Source: CALEAR01 sp035301485
Lineage (GTDB): Bacteria > Pseudomonadota > Gammaproteobacteria > Pseudomonadales > Alcanivoracaceae
Assembly (NCBI GenBank): GCA_035301485.1
Contig: DATGUF010000027.1
Coordinates: 1 to 43,607 of the forward strand
Direction: 5' to 3'
DNA: 43,607 nt
Shown: positions 1 to 8,328 of the stretch, piece after piece
Numbering within the stretch: position 1 is the first letter of the stretch
Layout: each line of letters opens with the position of its first letter
Translations under genes and position numbers: made by a program
The notes under the pieces: generated by a model
Told to the model about the DNA's origin: nothing
The model's input: the letters and a program-made list of their open reading frames with translations, nothing else
Database searches by the model: none

Positions 1-222
1 GGGTACGACAGGGCCTTTGAAACCATTCTTGATGCCAACTTAACCACACTTATTGTGGCGGTGGTGTTGTTTGCTATGGGTACAGGAACGGTGCAAGGGT
101 TTGCAGTAACACTCTTCATTGGTATTAGTGCATCCATGTTCACTGCTGTGGTGGGCACTCGTTCCATCATCAGCTTAATTTACGACCCACGCCGACGTGC
201 GCCGGCCAAATTGAGTATCTGA
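1..222 (+). CDS. secD: Protein translocase subunit SecD, C-terminal end (partial)
   Basis: The left edge cuts this gene; 73 residues and the TGA stop remain. The fragment holds the last membrane segments of the SecD/RND fold (the DANLTTLIVAVVLFAMGTG stretch, then FAVTLFIGISASMF) and a short basic cytoplasmic tail. SecD pairs with SecF in the inner membrane and uses the proton motive force to help proteins leave SecYEG on the periplasmic side. secF begins 8 bases after the stop, as in the usual secD-secF operon. Identification rests on the fragment plus its neighbour and is firm. Confidence 0.93.
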   Translation, partial: GYDRAFETILDANLTTLIVAVVLFAMGTGTVQGFAVTLFIGISASMFTAVVGTRSIISLIYDPRRRAPAKLSI

Positions 223-229
223 GGTGAGC

Positions 230-1171
230 ATGAATACGAAAACAGCAGGAACGAACTTCGACTTTATGCGTTGGGTCGGCCTAATGAGCGCCATCTCTAT
301 TGCGTTGGTGGCGCTGTCTTTAGGCGTTATTTTTACTAAGGGCTTGAACCTTGGGCTTGAATTCACCGGGGGTACTGTGCTTGAGGTGCAGAGCCCGAAA
401 GAGGTGAATTTAGACACGGTGCGGGTTGCGCTTGAAGAGGGTGGTTACGAAGATGCTGTGACCCAGCACTTTGGTAGCTCACGCGATGTAATGGTGCGTA
501 TCCCGCCGCAAGAAACCGAGGAAGATGCTAAAACAGGCGATGAAGTAGGCCATGAAGCCTATGCTTTATTAGCTGAGCATATTCCAGGCTTGCAACTCAC
601 AAGGGTGGAGTTTGTGGGCCCGCAAGTGGGTGACGAACTGCGCGACCAATCTGGTTTAGCCATCATGATCGCCATGGGCATGATGATGATTTACCTATGG
701 TTCCGCTTTAGTAACAAGTTTAGTTTAGCGGCCGTGGTGGCGTTGGCACATGACGTTATCATCGTGCTTGGGCTATTTGCCTTCTTTGGCTGGACGTTCG
801 ATTTAACCATTTTAGCCGCAGTGTTAGCGGTGGTGGGGTATTCGGTAAACGACACCATTGTAATTGCAGACCACATTCGTGAAGATTTCCGAAACTCACG
901 CCTAACAGAGGCTCGAGACCTCATTAACCGTGCGGTGAACAGAACCTTAAGCCGTACTATGATTACAGGGTTAACAACGTTGTTGGTGTTAGTGGCCTTG
1001 TACATCTTTGGTGGAGAAATGATTCGCGGCTTCTCCATGGCGTTAATTGCAGGGGTGATCGTGGGAACCTATTCCTCCATTTATATCACCAACGCTATTT
1101 TGCTAGCACTTGGCATCACGAAGGAAGATTTCATGTTGCCAGAGGTGGAAGAGCTCGACGATATGCCATAA
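230..1171 (+). CDS. secF: Protein translocase subunit SecF
   Basis: SecF is the partner of SecD in the SecDF complex that pulls translocated proteins through SecYEG. The 313-residue protein has an N-terminal membrane segment, a periplasmic domain with the GLEFTGGTVLEV signature, and five more membrane segments. It includes the SVNDTIVIADHIRE loop and the NRTLSRTMITG motif typical of the family. A GTG at 224 is in frame, but the ATG at 230 has a GAGG 5 bases upstream, so I start there. The gene ends at a strong terminator, so secDF is the end of its transcription unit. Confidence 0.96.
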   Translation: MNTKTAGTNFDFMRWVGLMSAISIALVALSLGVIFTKGLNLGLEFTGGTVLEVQSPKEVNLDTVRVALEEGGYEDAVTQHFGSSRDVMVRIPPQETEEDAKTGDEVGHEAYALLAEHIPGLQLTRVEFVGPQVGDELRDQSGLAIMIAMGMMMIYLWFRFSNKFSLAAVVALAHDVIIVLGLFAFFGWTFDLTILAAVLAVVGYSVNDTIVIADHIREDFRNSRLTEARDLINRAVNRTLSRTMITGLTTLLVLVALYIFGGEMIRGFSMALIAGVIVGTYSSIYITNAILLALGITKEDFMLPEVEELDDMP

Positions 1172-1184
1172 ACCTCATGGCAGT

Positions 1185-1212
1185 AAAAAGCAGCCTACGG
1201 GCTGCTTTTTTT
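1185..1212 (+). terminator. Rho-independent terminator after secF
   Basis: A GCAGCC/GGCTGC stem (1190-1195 with 1200-1205) is closed by a TACG loop of the stable UNCG class. It is extended by an A-run before and followed by seven T. The A/T flanks pair too, so it may also serve the convergent methyltransferase gene on the minus strand. Confidence 0.85.
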
Positions 1213-1219
1213 ATGCCTG

Positions 1220-1888
1220 CTAATAACGAGGGCGCTGAAAAATGCACACGTTAGCGGCAGGGAATTGCACGGACCATTGCCATTCTTGGGCTAACCAAGA
1301 AAAAGTTTCAGGTTGGTAAAAGCCAATATGAGTAGGGTCGCGGTGGTAATGCCAACGGGGAAAGGCTTCTTTTGTTACGCGCCAACTCGTCATAATGGCA
1401 AGGTAGCCACCAGGGCGCACTAGGCGCTTAAACTGTTCCCACGTATGTTGTGGTTCACGTAAGTGTTCCACCACTTCAGTGCTAGTAACAAAATGGTATT
1501 GCCGTGTTAATAGCGTTTCGTTAGGGAAATAAAGCGGGTCGTAATGCTCGGTAGGGTAGCCCTGCTCAGTTAGCATGGCGGCTAGCGCAGGGCCTGGGCC
1601 GCAGCCCATGTCGATACCTTCATCACCAGTGGCAAGCAGCGGTATTAAAGGTGCTGCTAAGCGATTCAAAAAAGCACGGTAGTGTGGATCGTCCACGTGG
1701 TTTTCGTGGCGGTCGTAGTGTTCTTTCTCTACGGCTTCAGGAAGCCAGTGAGCTCGGTGCAGAAAAGTATACTGGCACTGCGCACACACAGAGTAAGTGC
1801 CATGTTGGAGGTGGGCAAAATGATAGGTGCGGGAAGATGAGCACAGAGGGCAAGCCTCTGTGCTTGGTGTGTTAACGCTTGAGGGCAT
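1220..1888 (-). CDS. Class I SAM-dependent methyltransferase with N-terminal zinc ribbon
   Basis: This protein is about 222 residues. It opens with a CPLC...CAQC four-cysteine zinc-ribbon-like module, followed by a Rossmann methyltransferase domain with the SAM-binding GIDMGCGPGPAL motif. A VTSTEVVEHL motif and an LVRPGGYLAIMT motif follow, both typical of this fold. The substrate is not recognisable. The frame is open to 1960, but the ATG at 1888 leaves only a 17-base overlap with suhB and puts the protein start just before the zinc ribbon. The larger overlap would add a low-complexity stretch with no family resemblance. Its position behind suhB suggests co-transcription. Relatives often have secF directly beside suhB, so this gene is probably an addition. 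Confidence 0.75.
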   Translation of the reverse strand: MPSSVNTPSTEACPLCSSSRTYHFAHLQHGTYSVCAQCQYTFLHRAHWLPEAVEKEHYDRHENHVDDPHYRAFLNRLAAPLIPLLATGDEGIDMGCGPGPALAAMLTEQGYPTEHYDPLYFPNETLLTRQYHFVTSTEVVEHLREPQHTWEQFKRLVRPGGYLAIMTSWRVTKEAFPRWHYHRDPTHIGFYQPETFSWLAQEWQWSVQFPAANVCIFQRPRY

Positions 1889-2690
1889 CGGTGAGGTGTG
1901 GCTGGAAAGTTTGCAGCAACGCTTTAAATAATTTGGGGTTTGCCGCCACAATGTTGCCACTGTCTAAATAGTTGTTGCCGCCGGCGAGGTCGCCCACTAA
2001 GCCGCCTGCTTCACGAATGAGCAAAGAGCCCGCAGCAATATCCCAAGAGGCAAGGCCTGTTTCCCAGAAACCATCTAGGCGGCCAGCTGCCACCCAAGCA
2101 AGGTCGAGTGCGGCTGAACCAGCACGGCGCACGCCTGAGGTGGTTTGGATGATGTCTTGCAGCATATTCATGTATGCATCAAGGTGTTGCATTTGGTTGG
2201 GGCGAAAAGGAACACCCGTGCCAATAAGCGAGCCTTGCAAGGTATTGTGCTTTGTTACGCGAATGCGACGGCCATTGAAGGCTGCGCCACGGCCACGGCT
2301 AGCAGTGAATTCTTCTTCGCGCATGGGGTCGTAAATAACGCCATGTTCAATGCGCCCCTTGTGGGCTAAGGCAATGGAGATAGCGAATTGTGGAATGCCG
2401 TGGATAAAGTTAGTGGTGCCATCAAGTGGGTCAATTATCCATTGCCACTCGGCATCATCACCTTGGCCTTTAATAAATCCACATTCTTCGCCAAGAAAAC
2501 TGTGGTGCGGGTAAGCGCGTTGCAAAGCTTCAATAAGTTGTGCTTCACAGGCGCGATCTACTTGTGTCACAAAATCGTTGTGACCTTTCTGTTCCACCGT
2601 GAGGTGGCGCGCATCTTCAGCGGCACGGCGTAAAAAAGTGCCGGCTCGTCGGGCAGCGCGCAAAGCGATATTTACTTGCGGGGCGTACAT
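1872..2690 (-). CDS. suhB: Inositol-1-monophosphatase family protein SuhB
   Basis: SuhB hydrolyses myo-inositol-1-phosphate and in enterobacteria also joins NusA in rRNA antitermination complexes. The 272-residue protein has all metal-binding signatures of the family: FLGEECG, WIIDPLDGTTNF and, near the C-terminus, SWDIAAGSLLIREAGG. Length matches E. coli SuhB. It is divergent from trmJ, separated by a 167-base region that must hold both promoters; I see no convincing -35/-10 pair there. The suhB/trmJ pairing next to iscR is a conserved gammaproteobacterial arrangement. Confidence 0.95.
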   Translation of the reverse strand: MYAPQVNIALRAARRAGTFLRRAAEDARHLTVEQKGHNDFVTQVDRACEAQLIEALQRAYPHHSFLGEECGFIKGQGDDAEWQWIIDPLDGTTNFIHGIPQFAISIALAHKGRIEHGVIYDPMREEEFTASRGRGAAFNGRRIRVTKHNTLQGSLIGTGVPFRPNQMQHLDAYMNMLQDIIQTTSGVRRAGSAALDLAWVAAGRLDGFWETGLASWDIAAGSLLIREAGGLVGDLAGGNNYLDSGNIVAANPKLFKALLQTFQPHLTDALKR

Positions 2691-2857
2691 AGGCGTCTAG
2701 TATCTTAAAGAACGAAAAGGGCGCGCAGCATACCAGAATAAAGTGGTGCTGTGCAGGAATGAATCAGCAGTGGCTAGTATACTGCGTTCTGCTTTCACTG
2801 CAAAGCTAGCATTGTAGTGGCAACATTTTGTAGACTGCCGCTTTTTGGAGAATAAAC

Positions 2858-3631
2858 ATGGCGCGCTTTCCTTTATCTCAGTGCCGTATCGTGATGGTGG
2901 AAACTACCCATCCTGGCAATATCGGTGCTGCTGCACGTGCCATGAAAACCATGGGCCTTGAGCAGTTACACTTAGTGCGGCCGAAAGAATACCCGAGTGT
3001 TGAAGCTACGGCGCGTGCCAGTGGCGCTACGGATGTGCTTGAAAACATCGTAGTGCATGACAGCCTCGATGCAGCCTTAGAAGATGTAACGTGGGTGTTT
3101 GGTGCCAGTGCTCGTCAGCGTTCCATGCCTTGGCCTTGTGTGGCGCCGCGCCAAATGGGCGAAATGGTTTCTCGGCATCCTGTGGAAGGCAATGTTGCTG
3201 TGTTGTTCGGCAGGGAAGCGAGAGGGCTGACTAACGAAGAGCTAAAACGCTGTAATTACCACGTGGCCATTCCCACTAATCCTGATTACGGTGTGCTAAA
3301 TGTGAGTGCAGCGATTCAGGTGATTGCTTATGAATTAAGAATGGCGCTGGTGGGCAGCGAAGTGCTTGTGGACGAAGGTGAGCCTATTATGACGCTGCCA
3401 CCTGTGCAATGGGATAAGCCCCCTGTGACGCATCGAGATATGCAATATTTCATGCAGCATTTGCAAGAGGTGCTTGAACAAAGTGGCTTTTTAGACCCAG
3501 CCCACCCCGATAAGGTAATGCCGCGTTTGCAACGTTTATTCATGCGCACCCACATGGATGAAGCGGAAATAGGAATGCTGCGCGGGGCGTTAAAGGCAAT
3601 ACAAAAAACCATGCAGGGCAGCAAAGAGTAA
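2858..3631 (+). CDS. trmJ: tRNA (cytidine/uridine-2'-O)-methyltransferase TrmJ
   Basis: TrmJ is a SPOUT (trefoil-knot) methyltransferase that modifies the ribose of nucleotide 32 in the tRNA anticodon loop. The 257-residue protein carries the THPGNIGAAARAMKTMGL motif near the N-terminus, NVAVLFGREARGLTNEEL in the middle and IPTNPDYGVLNVSAA at the knot. The C-terminal helical extension has the usual length. A TGGAG ribosome-binding site lies 7 bases before the ATG. The stop codon overlaps the first base of the IscR operator that controls the next gene. Confidence 0.95.
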   Translation: MARFPLSQCRIVMVETTHPGNIGAAARAMKTMGLEQLHLVRPKEYPSVEATARASGATDVLENIVVHDSLDAALEDVTWVFGASARQRSMPWPCVAPRQMGEMVSRHPVEGNVAVLFGREARGLTNEELKRCNYHVAIPTNPDYGVLNVSAAIQVIAYELRMALVGSEVLVDEGEPIMTLPPVQWDKPPVTHRDMQYFMQHLQEVLEQSGFLDPAHPDKVMPRLQRLFMRTHMDEAEIGMLRGALKAIQKTMQGSKE

Positions 3632-3655
3632 TAGTTGACTAAAATAGTCGGGATT
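3631..3655 (+). promoter_or_regulatory. Type 1 IscR operator over the iscR promoter
   Basis: The left half ATAGTTGACTA and right half TAGTCGGGATT agree with the E. coli type 1 IscR consensus as I recall it, at 23 of 25 positions. The TTGACT inside it (3635-3640) is a good -35 element. A poor -10 candidate (TAGCAT, 3659-3664) follows at an 18-base spacing. In E. coli, [2Fe-2S]-IscR binds such sites and represses iscR. The same autoregulation is the natural reading here. Confidence 0.8.
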
Positions 3656-3692
3656 AGGTAGCATAAGGCATTATTATCAAATGAGAAGTACT

Positions 3693-4169
3693 ATGCGCTT
3701 AACCACAAAAGGCCGTTACGCCGTTACTGCTATGTTAGATTTAGCTCTGCATACAGAGAGTGCGCCGATACCACTGGCTGATATTTCAGAGCGCCAGAGT
3801 ATTTCTGTTTCTTACCTAGAGCAGTTGTTTGCTAAGCTGCGCCGCCGCGAACTCGTAAGTAGTGTGCGTGGGCCTGGTGGTGGCTATCGTTTAAACCAAC
3901 CGAAAGAAGATATCTCTGTCGCAGACATTATTGCGGCGGTGGATGAATCTGTGGATGCCACGCGTTGTGGCGGCCAAGCAGATTGCCAAGATGGGTCTAT
4001 GTGCCTTACACATCACCTTTGGTACGACGTTTCAGAAATGCTCTATGGCTTTTTAAACGACATCACCCTAGCAAGCCTTGTTTCTTGCGAGAATGTGCAA
4101 CGCATTTCCACGCGCCAACACAACAAGGTTCGCGAGCGCAATAATAGCATTCCCACCACTACCGTTTAA
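3693..4169 (+). CDS. iscR: Fe-S cluster-sensing transcriptional regulator IscR
   Basis: IscR is an Rrf2-family winged-helix regulator that senses Fe-S status through a [2Fe-2S] cluster. With the ATG at 3693 the protein starts MRLTTKGRYAVTAMLDLALH, the invariant family start. The earlier ATG at 3681 only adds four residues. With this numbering Cys92, Cys98, Cys104 and His107 fall at the same positions as the cluster ligands of E. coli IscR, so the cluster-bound form should exist. The SSVRGPGGGYRL wing is present. The C-terminal tail is shorter than but similar to the E. coli one. It lies 20 bases before iscS and under its own operator. Confidence 0.96.
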   Translation: MRLTTKGRYAVTAMLDLALHTESAPIPLADISERQSISVSYLEQLFAKLRRRELVSSVRGPGGGYRLNQPKEDISVADIIAAVDESVDATRCGGQADCQDGSMCLTHHLWYDVSEMLYGFLNDITLASLVSCENVQRISTRQHNKVRERNNSIPTTTV

Positions 4170-4189
4170 ACCACGTTAAGATCACCGTT

Positions 4190-5347
4190 ATGAAACCAGT
4201 TTATCTAGACTATGCCGCCACTACGCCTGTGGACCCTGAAGTTATTGCTGTGATGCAGGAATGTTTAGGGCAAGAGGGCATCTTCGGCAACCCCGCTTCA
4301 CGTAGCCATCTCTACGGTTGGCTAGCTGAAGAACAAGTTGAAGAGGGGCGCGCCAGTGTGGCAGAGCTAATTAATGCGGATGCGCGCGAAATTATATGGA
4401 CGAGTGGTGCTACCGAGGCCATTAATTTAGGCATTAAAGGCGCTGCATTTGCAGCCAAGCATCAAGGTGGTGGCGAGCACATTGTGACGAGCACCATTGA
4501 GCATAAAGCGGTGTTAGACACGGTTAACTGGTTGGCCCAGCAAGGCTTTAGGGTGAGCAAAGTAGCGCCTAACGAAGCGGGTGAAATTACTGCCGAGGCG
4601 GTAGCCGAGGCCATGACAGAAGACACTGTGCTCGTTTCAATTATGCATGCGAATAACGAAACTGGCGTGATTAACGATATTGCAGCCATTGGTGCAGTGG
4701 TGCGTGAAAAAGACGCTATTTTCCACGTGGATGCTGCGCAAACATTGGGCAAGTTGCCGCTAGATATGGCAGAGCTTCCAGTGGATTTGCTGTCAGTGTC
4801 GGGGCATAAAATATATGGCCCTAAAGGGATAGGGGCACTTTATGTGCGCCGCCGTCCAGGCTTGCGTGTGGAGGCACAAATACACGGTGGAGGCCATGAG
4901 CGCGGCATGCGTTCGGGCACTTTGGCAACACATCAAATAGCTGGTTTTGGCAAGGCTTGTGCTATTGCTAAGAGCAATTTGGTGGCGGATAGTGAGCGCA
5001 TAAGCGCATTGCGCGATCGCCTCTGGCAGGGGTTGCAGGTGCTGCCTAATGTTTCTATTAATGGAGGAGGCGCACAGCGCTTGCCTGGGCATCTAAATGT
5101 GGCGTTTTCAGGGGTAAATGGCGATTTGTTGCTAGCGAGCCTAACCGGTGTGGCCGCTTCTTCGGGCTCAGCTTGCACCTCGGCTTCCGTAGCGCCCTCT
5201 TATGTGTTGAAAGCCATGGGGCTAACAGCTGAGGATGCACATAGCTCGCTGCGCTTCAGCGTGGGTAGGTTTACCACAGAAGAAGAAATAGATAGAGCAG
5301 TGTCAATTGTTGTTGAATCTGTGGAGCGTTTGCTTGCTAGTAGCTAG
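4190..5347 (+). CDS. iscS: Cysteine desulfurase, class I (IscS/NifS type)
   Basis: This PLP enzyme releases sulfur from cysteine for Fe-S clusters and for thiolated tRNAs and cofactors. The 385-residue protein shows the YLDYAATTPVDP start, the HANNETG motif and the PLP lysine Lys207 in SGHKIYGPKG. The persulfide-forming Cys329 sits in the SGSACTSAS loop, whose insertion marks class I enzymes. It is slightly shorter than E. coli IscS (about 404). No iscU, iscA, hscBA or fdx follows, so its scaffold partner is missing from this locus. It may feed sulfur to tRNA thiolation, or to SUF, which has its own class II enzyme nearby. Confidence 0.92.
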   Translation: MKPVYLDYAATTPVDPEVIAVMQECLGQEGIFGNPASRSHLYGWLAEEQVEEGRASVAELINADAREIIWTSGATEAINLGIKGAAFAAKHQGGGEHIVTSTIEHKAVLDTVNWLAQQGFRVSKVAPNEAGEITAEAVAEAMTEDTVLVSIMHANNETGVINDIAAIGAVVREKDAIFHVDAAQTLGKLPLDMAELPVDLLSVSGHKIYGPKGIGALYVRRRPGLRVEAQIHGGGHERGMRSGTLATHQIAGFGKACAIAKSNLVADSERISALRDRLWQGLQVLPNVSINGGGAQRLPGHLNVAFSGVNGDLLLASLTGVAASSGSACTSASVAPSYVLKAMGLTAEDAHSSLRFSVGRFTTEEEIDRAVSIVVESVERLLASS

Positions 5348-5378
5348 TGTATTTGCCATATTCTAAGAACACCTTTTA

Positions 5379-5400
5379 GGCATGTGCGTTAGTGCATGCC
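5379..5400 (+). other. Short inverted repeat between iscS and dacB
   Basis: GGCATG (5379-5384) and CATGCC (5395-5400) can form a six-pair stem with a 10-base loop. There is no T-run behind it, so it is at best a weak or Rho-assisted end for iscRS transcripts. Confidence 0.3.
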
Positions 5401-5427
5401 TCCCGCCAGTTAATAAGGAAATAGCTG

Positions 5428-6882
5428 ATGTTTAAGAGAACACTTGCTCTGACAGTGTTGGTGCTTGTTGCCCTCAGCAGCTCGCTGATGGCTGCACCAT
5501 TAAGCCGTGCTGATATTGAATACATGTCAAAGAAAAGTGGGGTGCCCATGGAGGCTTTTGCAGTGGCCATGGTACCGATGGATACTACAGAAGCGGCTTT
5601 TCTATATCAGCCTGACAAACCCATGAACCCTGCTTCAGCCATGAAATTGGTGACCACTTATAGCGCGCTAGAGTTATTAGGGCCACATCATCAGTGGGGA
5701 ACTAACGTTTATGCGGATGGCGCGGTGGGTAAAGATACCTTAGACGGCGATCTTTACGTGCGCCTCACTGGTGACCCTCAGCTCACGGAAGATCGTCTCT
5801 GGCAGGTGCTAAGAGACGTTCGCAACTCTGGTGTAAAGCATGTAACTGGTAATATTGTAATTGATGCTAGCCGCATTAAGATGCCTCGCCACCCGGTGAA
5901 GTTTGATGACACGGGTGGTAGGCCCTATGCCCCTTTTCTTGTAGAGCCTTCTCCTTTTTTGGTGAACTACAATTTGCATCATTTGCAAGGCCGCATCGTG
6001 GGTAACACAGCGATAGCCACTCTTTCCCCCACGATTCCATCGGTGGAATTAGTAAACCAGTTACGTGTGGCGGGTACTAGCTGCCCCCGTGCAGATCATT
6101 TATTAAGCATTCGTCATACGCCACCGCCTAACGCTAAAACGCAGGTGGTGTTGTCCGGTGATGTGAGCCCTACGTGCAAGCTTAATCGCTATCTCTCTGT
6201 GGTGCCGCATCAGGTGTACACCACGGAATTAGTGGGCCATATTTGGCAGCAACTAGGTGGCACTTTGAGGGGTGCGGTGGGTTTTGGTGTGGTGCCGAGA
6301 GGCGCTACCGTTTTAGCGCAAACATACTCACGTGATGTGGCCACCATGATGCGCGACATTAACAAGTGGAGTAATAATGTGATGGCGCGGCAAATGTTTT
6401 TGAATATAGGTGCCACCCATCGTGTTAATACAGATGCTGATGATGCGGCTGCAGCGCGCCGTGCTGTCAATGAGCTATTAAGAAGCAAAGGCATTGCCAC
6501 AAAGGGCATGGTGATAGAGAACGGTTCGGGCCTTTCGCGTAACGAGCGCTTAACCGTACGGCAAACCGCCGAGATGCTTGAGGCGGCATGGCATAGCCGT
6601 TACGCCGCTGAATTTATAGCATCGCTGCCTTTGGTGGCACTTGATGGCACTTTAAGGCGCCGTATGCGTGGCAGTAGCTTAGTGGGTGAAGGCCATTTGA
6701 AAACAGGGTCTCTGAATAATGCACGCGCTTTAGCAGGTTATATGCGCGATCAAAATGGCAATGGTTGGGTGTTGGTGGTGTATGTTAACCATGCTAGAGC
6801 TGGTGCCGCCTTGCCGGTTATCGATGAAGCATTGGTGAAATGGCACCGCAATAGTGGTTCAGATACGGTGGCAAAAAACTAA
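5428..6882 (+). CDS. dacB: D-alanyl-D-alanine carboxypeptidase/endopeptidase (PBP4 type)
   Basis: DacB trims or cleaves peptide cross-links in periplasmic peptidoglycan. The 484-residue precursor begins with a clear signal peptide (basic start, hydrophobic core, SSLMAA cleavage region). The three active-site motifs of the S13 peptidases are present: SxxK at Ser70-Lys73 (SAMK), SxN at Ser315-Asn317 (SNN) and KTG at 425-427. The long insertion domain between the first two motifs is typical of PBP4. AAGGA lies 8 bases before the ATG. The stop codon shares a base with the next start (TAATG), so dacB and yihY are translationally coupled. Confidence 0.93.
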   Translation: MFKRTLALTVLVLVALSSSLMAAPLSRADIEYMSKKSGVPMEAFAVAMVPMDTTEAAFLYQPDKPMNPASAMKLVTTYSALELLGPHHQWGTNVYADGAVGKDTLDGDLYVRLTGDPQLTEDRLWQVLRDVRNSGVKHVTGNIVIDASRIKMPRHPVKFDDTGGRPYAPFLVEPSPFLVNYNLHHLQGRIVGNTAIATLSPTIPSVELVNQLRVAGTSCPRADHLLSIRHTPPPNAKTQVVLSGDVSPTCKLNRYLSVVPHQVYTTELVGHIWQQLGGTLRGAVGFGVVPRGATVLAQTYSRDVATMMRDINKWSNNVMARQMFLNIGATHRVNTDADDAAAARRAVNELLRSKGIATKGMVIENGSGLSRNERLTVRQTAEMLEAAWHSRYAAEFIASLPLVALDGTLRRRMRGSSLVGEGHLKTGSLNNARALAGYMRDQNGNGWVLVVYVNHARAGAALPVIDEALVKWHRNSGSDTVAKN

Positions 6883-7805
6883 TGGAACTCGCAGTAAATT
6901 TGAGGGAGAAAATAAAAAGCGTAGGGGCGCTGATGCAGGCAACGGTGGCGATTTGGTTGCGTAGCCAATCGTTTATTTTTGCTGGTGCTTTGGCGTTCTT
7001 TACTATGTTTTCTATTGCTCCCGTGGTGATTCTTGCGGTGCACATTATTGGGCTTGTGCTGAGTACAGATGCCGCCATGGCGCAGATTATGATGCAGCTC
7101 GAGGAGGTGCTAGGGCCAGATGCTGCTGAAGCGGTGGCTGTAGCAGTGGAAGGTTCGCGTATGTCTGAAGGTAGTTTGGTGGGTACCTTAATCGGTGTAG
7201 GAGCCTTAACCTTTGGTGCCACCACCGTGTTCGCACAAATGCAGCGGGCGCTCAACACCATTTGGCAAGTAGTGCCAAGGCCTTCAAGAAACTCCATTAT
7301 GTTGATGGTGCGCAGCCGTTTGCTTTCGTTAACGGTGGTATTGGCCATCGGTTTCGTATTGCTTGTTTCCATGTTGCTAAGCGTAATGATCCGTGCGGTG
7401 ATGGTCTTCGCTCAGGATTGGGTGCCGATGCCACCCTCAACAGTGTATATGATTGAATTTGGTGTTTCGGTGCTCGTGGTTTCATCGCTGTTTGCCACTA
7501 TTTTTAAGGTGTTGCCAGATGTGCACCTACGTTGGCGTGATGTGTGGATGGGGGCTGTATTAACAGCGTTATTGTTTATCTTTGGGCGCTCGTTAATAGC
7601 TTTATATTTGGCTAACACAGCTACTGCATCAGCGTATGGTGCAGCGGGCTCATTAGTGATGTTGCTCTTGTGGGTGAATTATTCGTCTTTGATCTTACTG
7701 TTTGGCGCGTCGTTTACCCGTGCTTGGGCAGAACATCGGGGCCTAACTATTTTGCCGAAGGCCACCGCATTGCGCCAAAGAATGGTGTTGCTAGAAGATA
7801 TATAG
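6882..7805 (+). CDS. YihY/UPF0761 family inner-membrane protein
   Basis: This 307-residue protein has about six membrane segments. It carries the family hallmarks: the FAGALAFFTMFSIAPVVIL stretch near the N-terminus, GTLIGVGALTFGATTVFAQMQ with the following NTIW, and YGAAGSLVMLLLWVNYSS near the C-terminus. The family was once called RNase BN by mistake; its biochemical role is not settled, so I assign only membrane localisation. It overlaps the dacB stop by one base and ends in a terminator that separates it from the convergent suf operon. Confidence 0.88.
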   Translation: MELAVNLREKIKSVGALMQATVAIWLRSQSFIFAGALAFFTMFSIAPVVILAVHIIGLVLSTDAAMAQIMMQLEEVLGPDAAEAVAVAVEGSRMSEGSLVGTLIGVGALTFGATTVFAQMQRALNTIWQVVPRPSRNSIMLMVRSRLLSLTVVLAIGFVLLVSMLLSVMIRAVMVFAQDWVPMPPSTVYMIEFGVSVLVVSSLFATIFKVLPDVHLRWRDVWMGAVLTALLFIFGRSLIALYLANTATASAYGAAGSLVMLLLWVNYSSLILLFGASFTRAWAEHRGLTILPKATALRQRMVLLEDI

Positions 7806-7836
7806 AGTGCAGTGCGTGCTATAAGCACGAATTAAG

Positions 7837-7869
7837 AAAGCCAGTCGGAGTAGTGCCGGCTGGCTTTTT
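7837..7869 (+). terminator. Terminator between yihY and sufE
   Basis: AAAGCCAGTCGG pairs with CCGGCTGGCTTT (one G-T pair in a 12-base stem) around a 7-base loop, and the stem runs into five T. On the minus strand the trailing T-run is short and interrupted, so it may work less well for the suf operon. Confidence 0.85.
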
Positions 7870-7886
7870 GGTTTGCGGGAAAAGCA

Positions 7887-8318
7887 TTACAAGCGTTTTT
7901 GAGCTTCTTGTTTAATGCGCTCTACCATGGCTTGGATACCGTTGCCGCGAGTAGGGCTTAGGTGCTTCAATAAATCCAGCTGCTCGAAATAGCCTTCCAT
8001 GTCGTAAGCAATGATTTCTTCAGGTGTTTTGCAGTTAAGTGCAGCCGAAACAATGGCAGCTAAACCACGCACAATGAGCGCATCGCTATCTAGCAGCAGC
8101 ATCAGTTTGCCCGTTGCTTCATCTACTTCGATGTGCAGCCACACTTGGCTTTGGCAACCTCTCACTAAGTGAGGTTCGGACTGCAACTCTGTGGGGTAGG
8201 GGCTTAGCTCTTTGCCTAGTTCGATGATGTAACTGTAACGTTGTTCCCAGTCATCAAAAAAACCAAGCGTATCAATAATGTCTTCGTCGGTGGTGGATAC
8301 ACCAAGGGTGGTAGTCAT
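7887..8318 (-). CDS. sufE: SufE sulfur acceptor for SufS
   Basis: SufE accepts persulfide sulfur from SufS and passes it to SufB. The 143-residue protein has the family motif VRGCQSQVW with the sulfur-accepting Cys55. The RGLAAIVSAALNCKTPEEI segment and the LSPTRGNGIQAMVERI C-terminus are also typical. It is the last gene of the minus-strand suf operon, 10 bases after sufT. CsdE is a paralogue with the same fold, but the position in the operon makes SufE the better name. Confidence 0.93.
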   Translation of the reverse strand: MTTTLGVSTTDEDIIDTLGFFDDWEQRYSYIIELGKELSPYPTELQSEPHLVRGCQSQVWLHIEVDEATGKLMLLLDSDALIVRGLAAIVSAALNCKTPEEIIAYDMEGYFEQLDLLKHLSPTRGNGIQAMVERIKQEAQKRL

Positions 8319-8328
8319 GCCGTTCCTT

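Noticed and set aside
2778..2783. TATACT as a -10 element for trmJ
   Set aside because: No acceptable -35 at 16 to 18 bases and no TG extension; kept out of the feature list.
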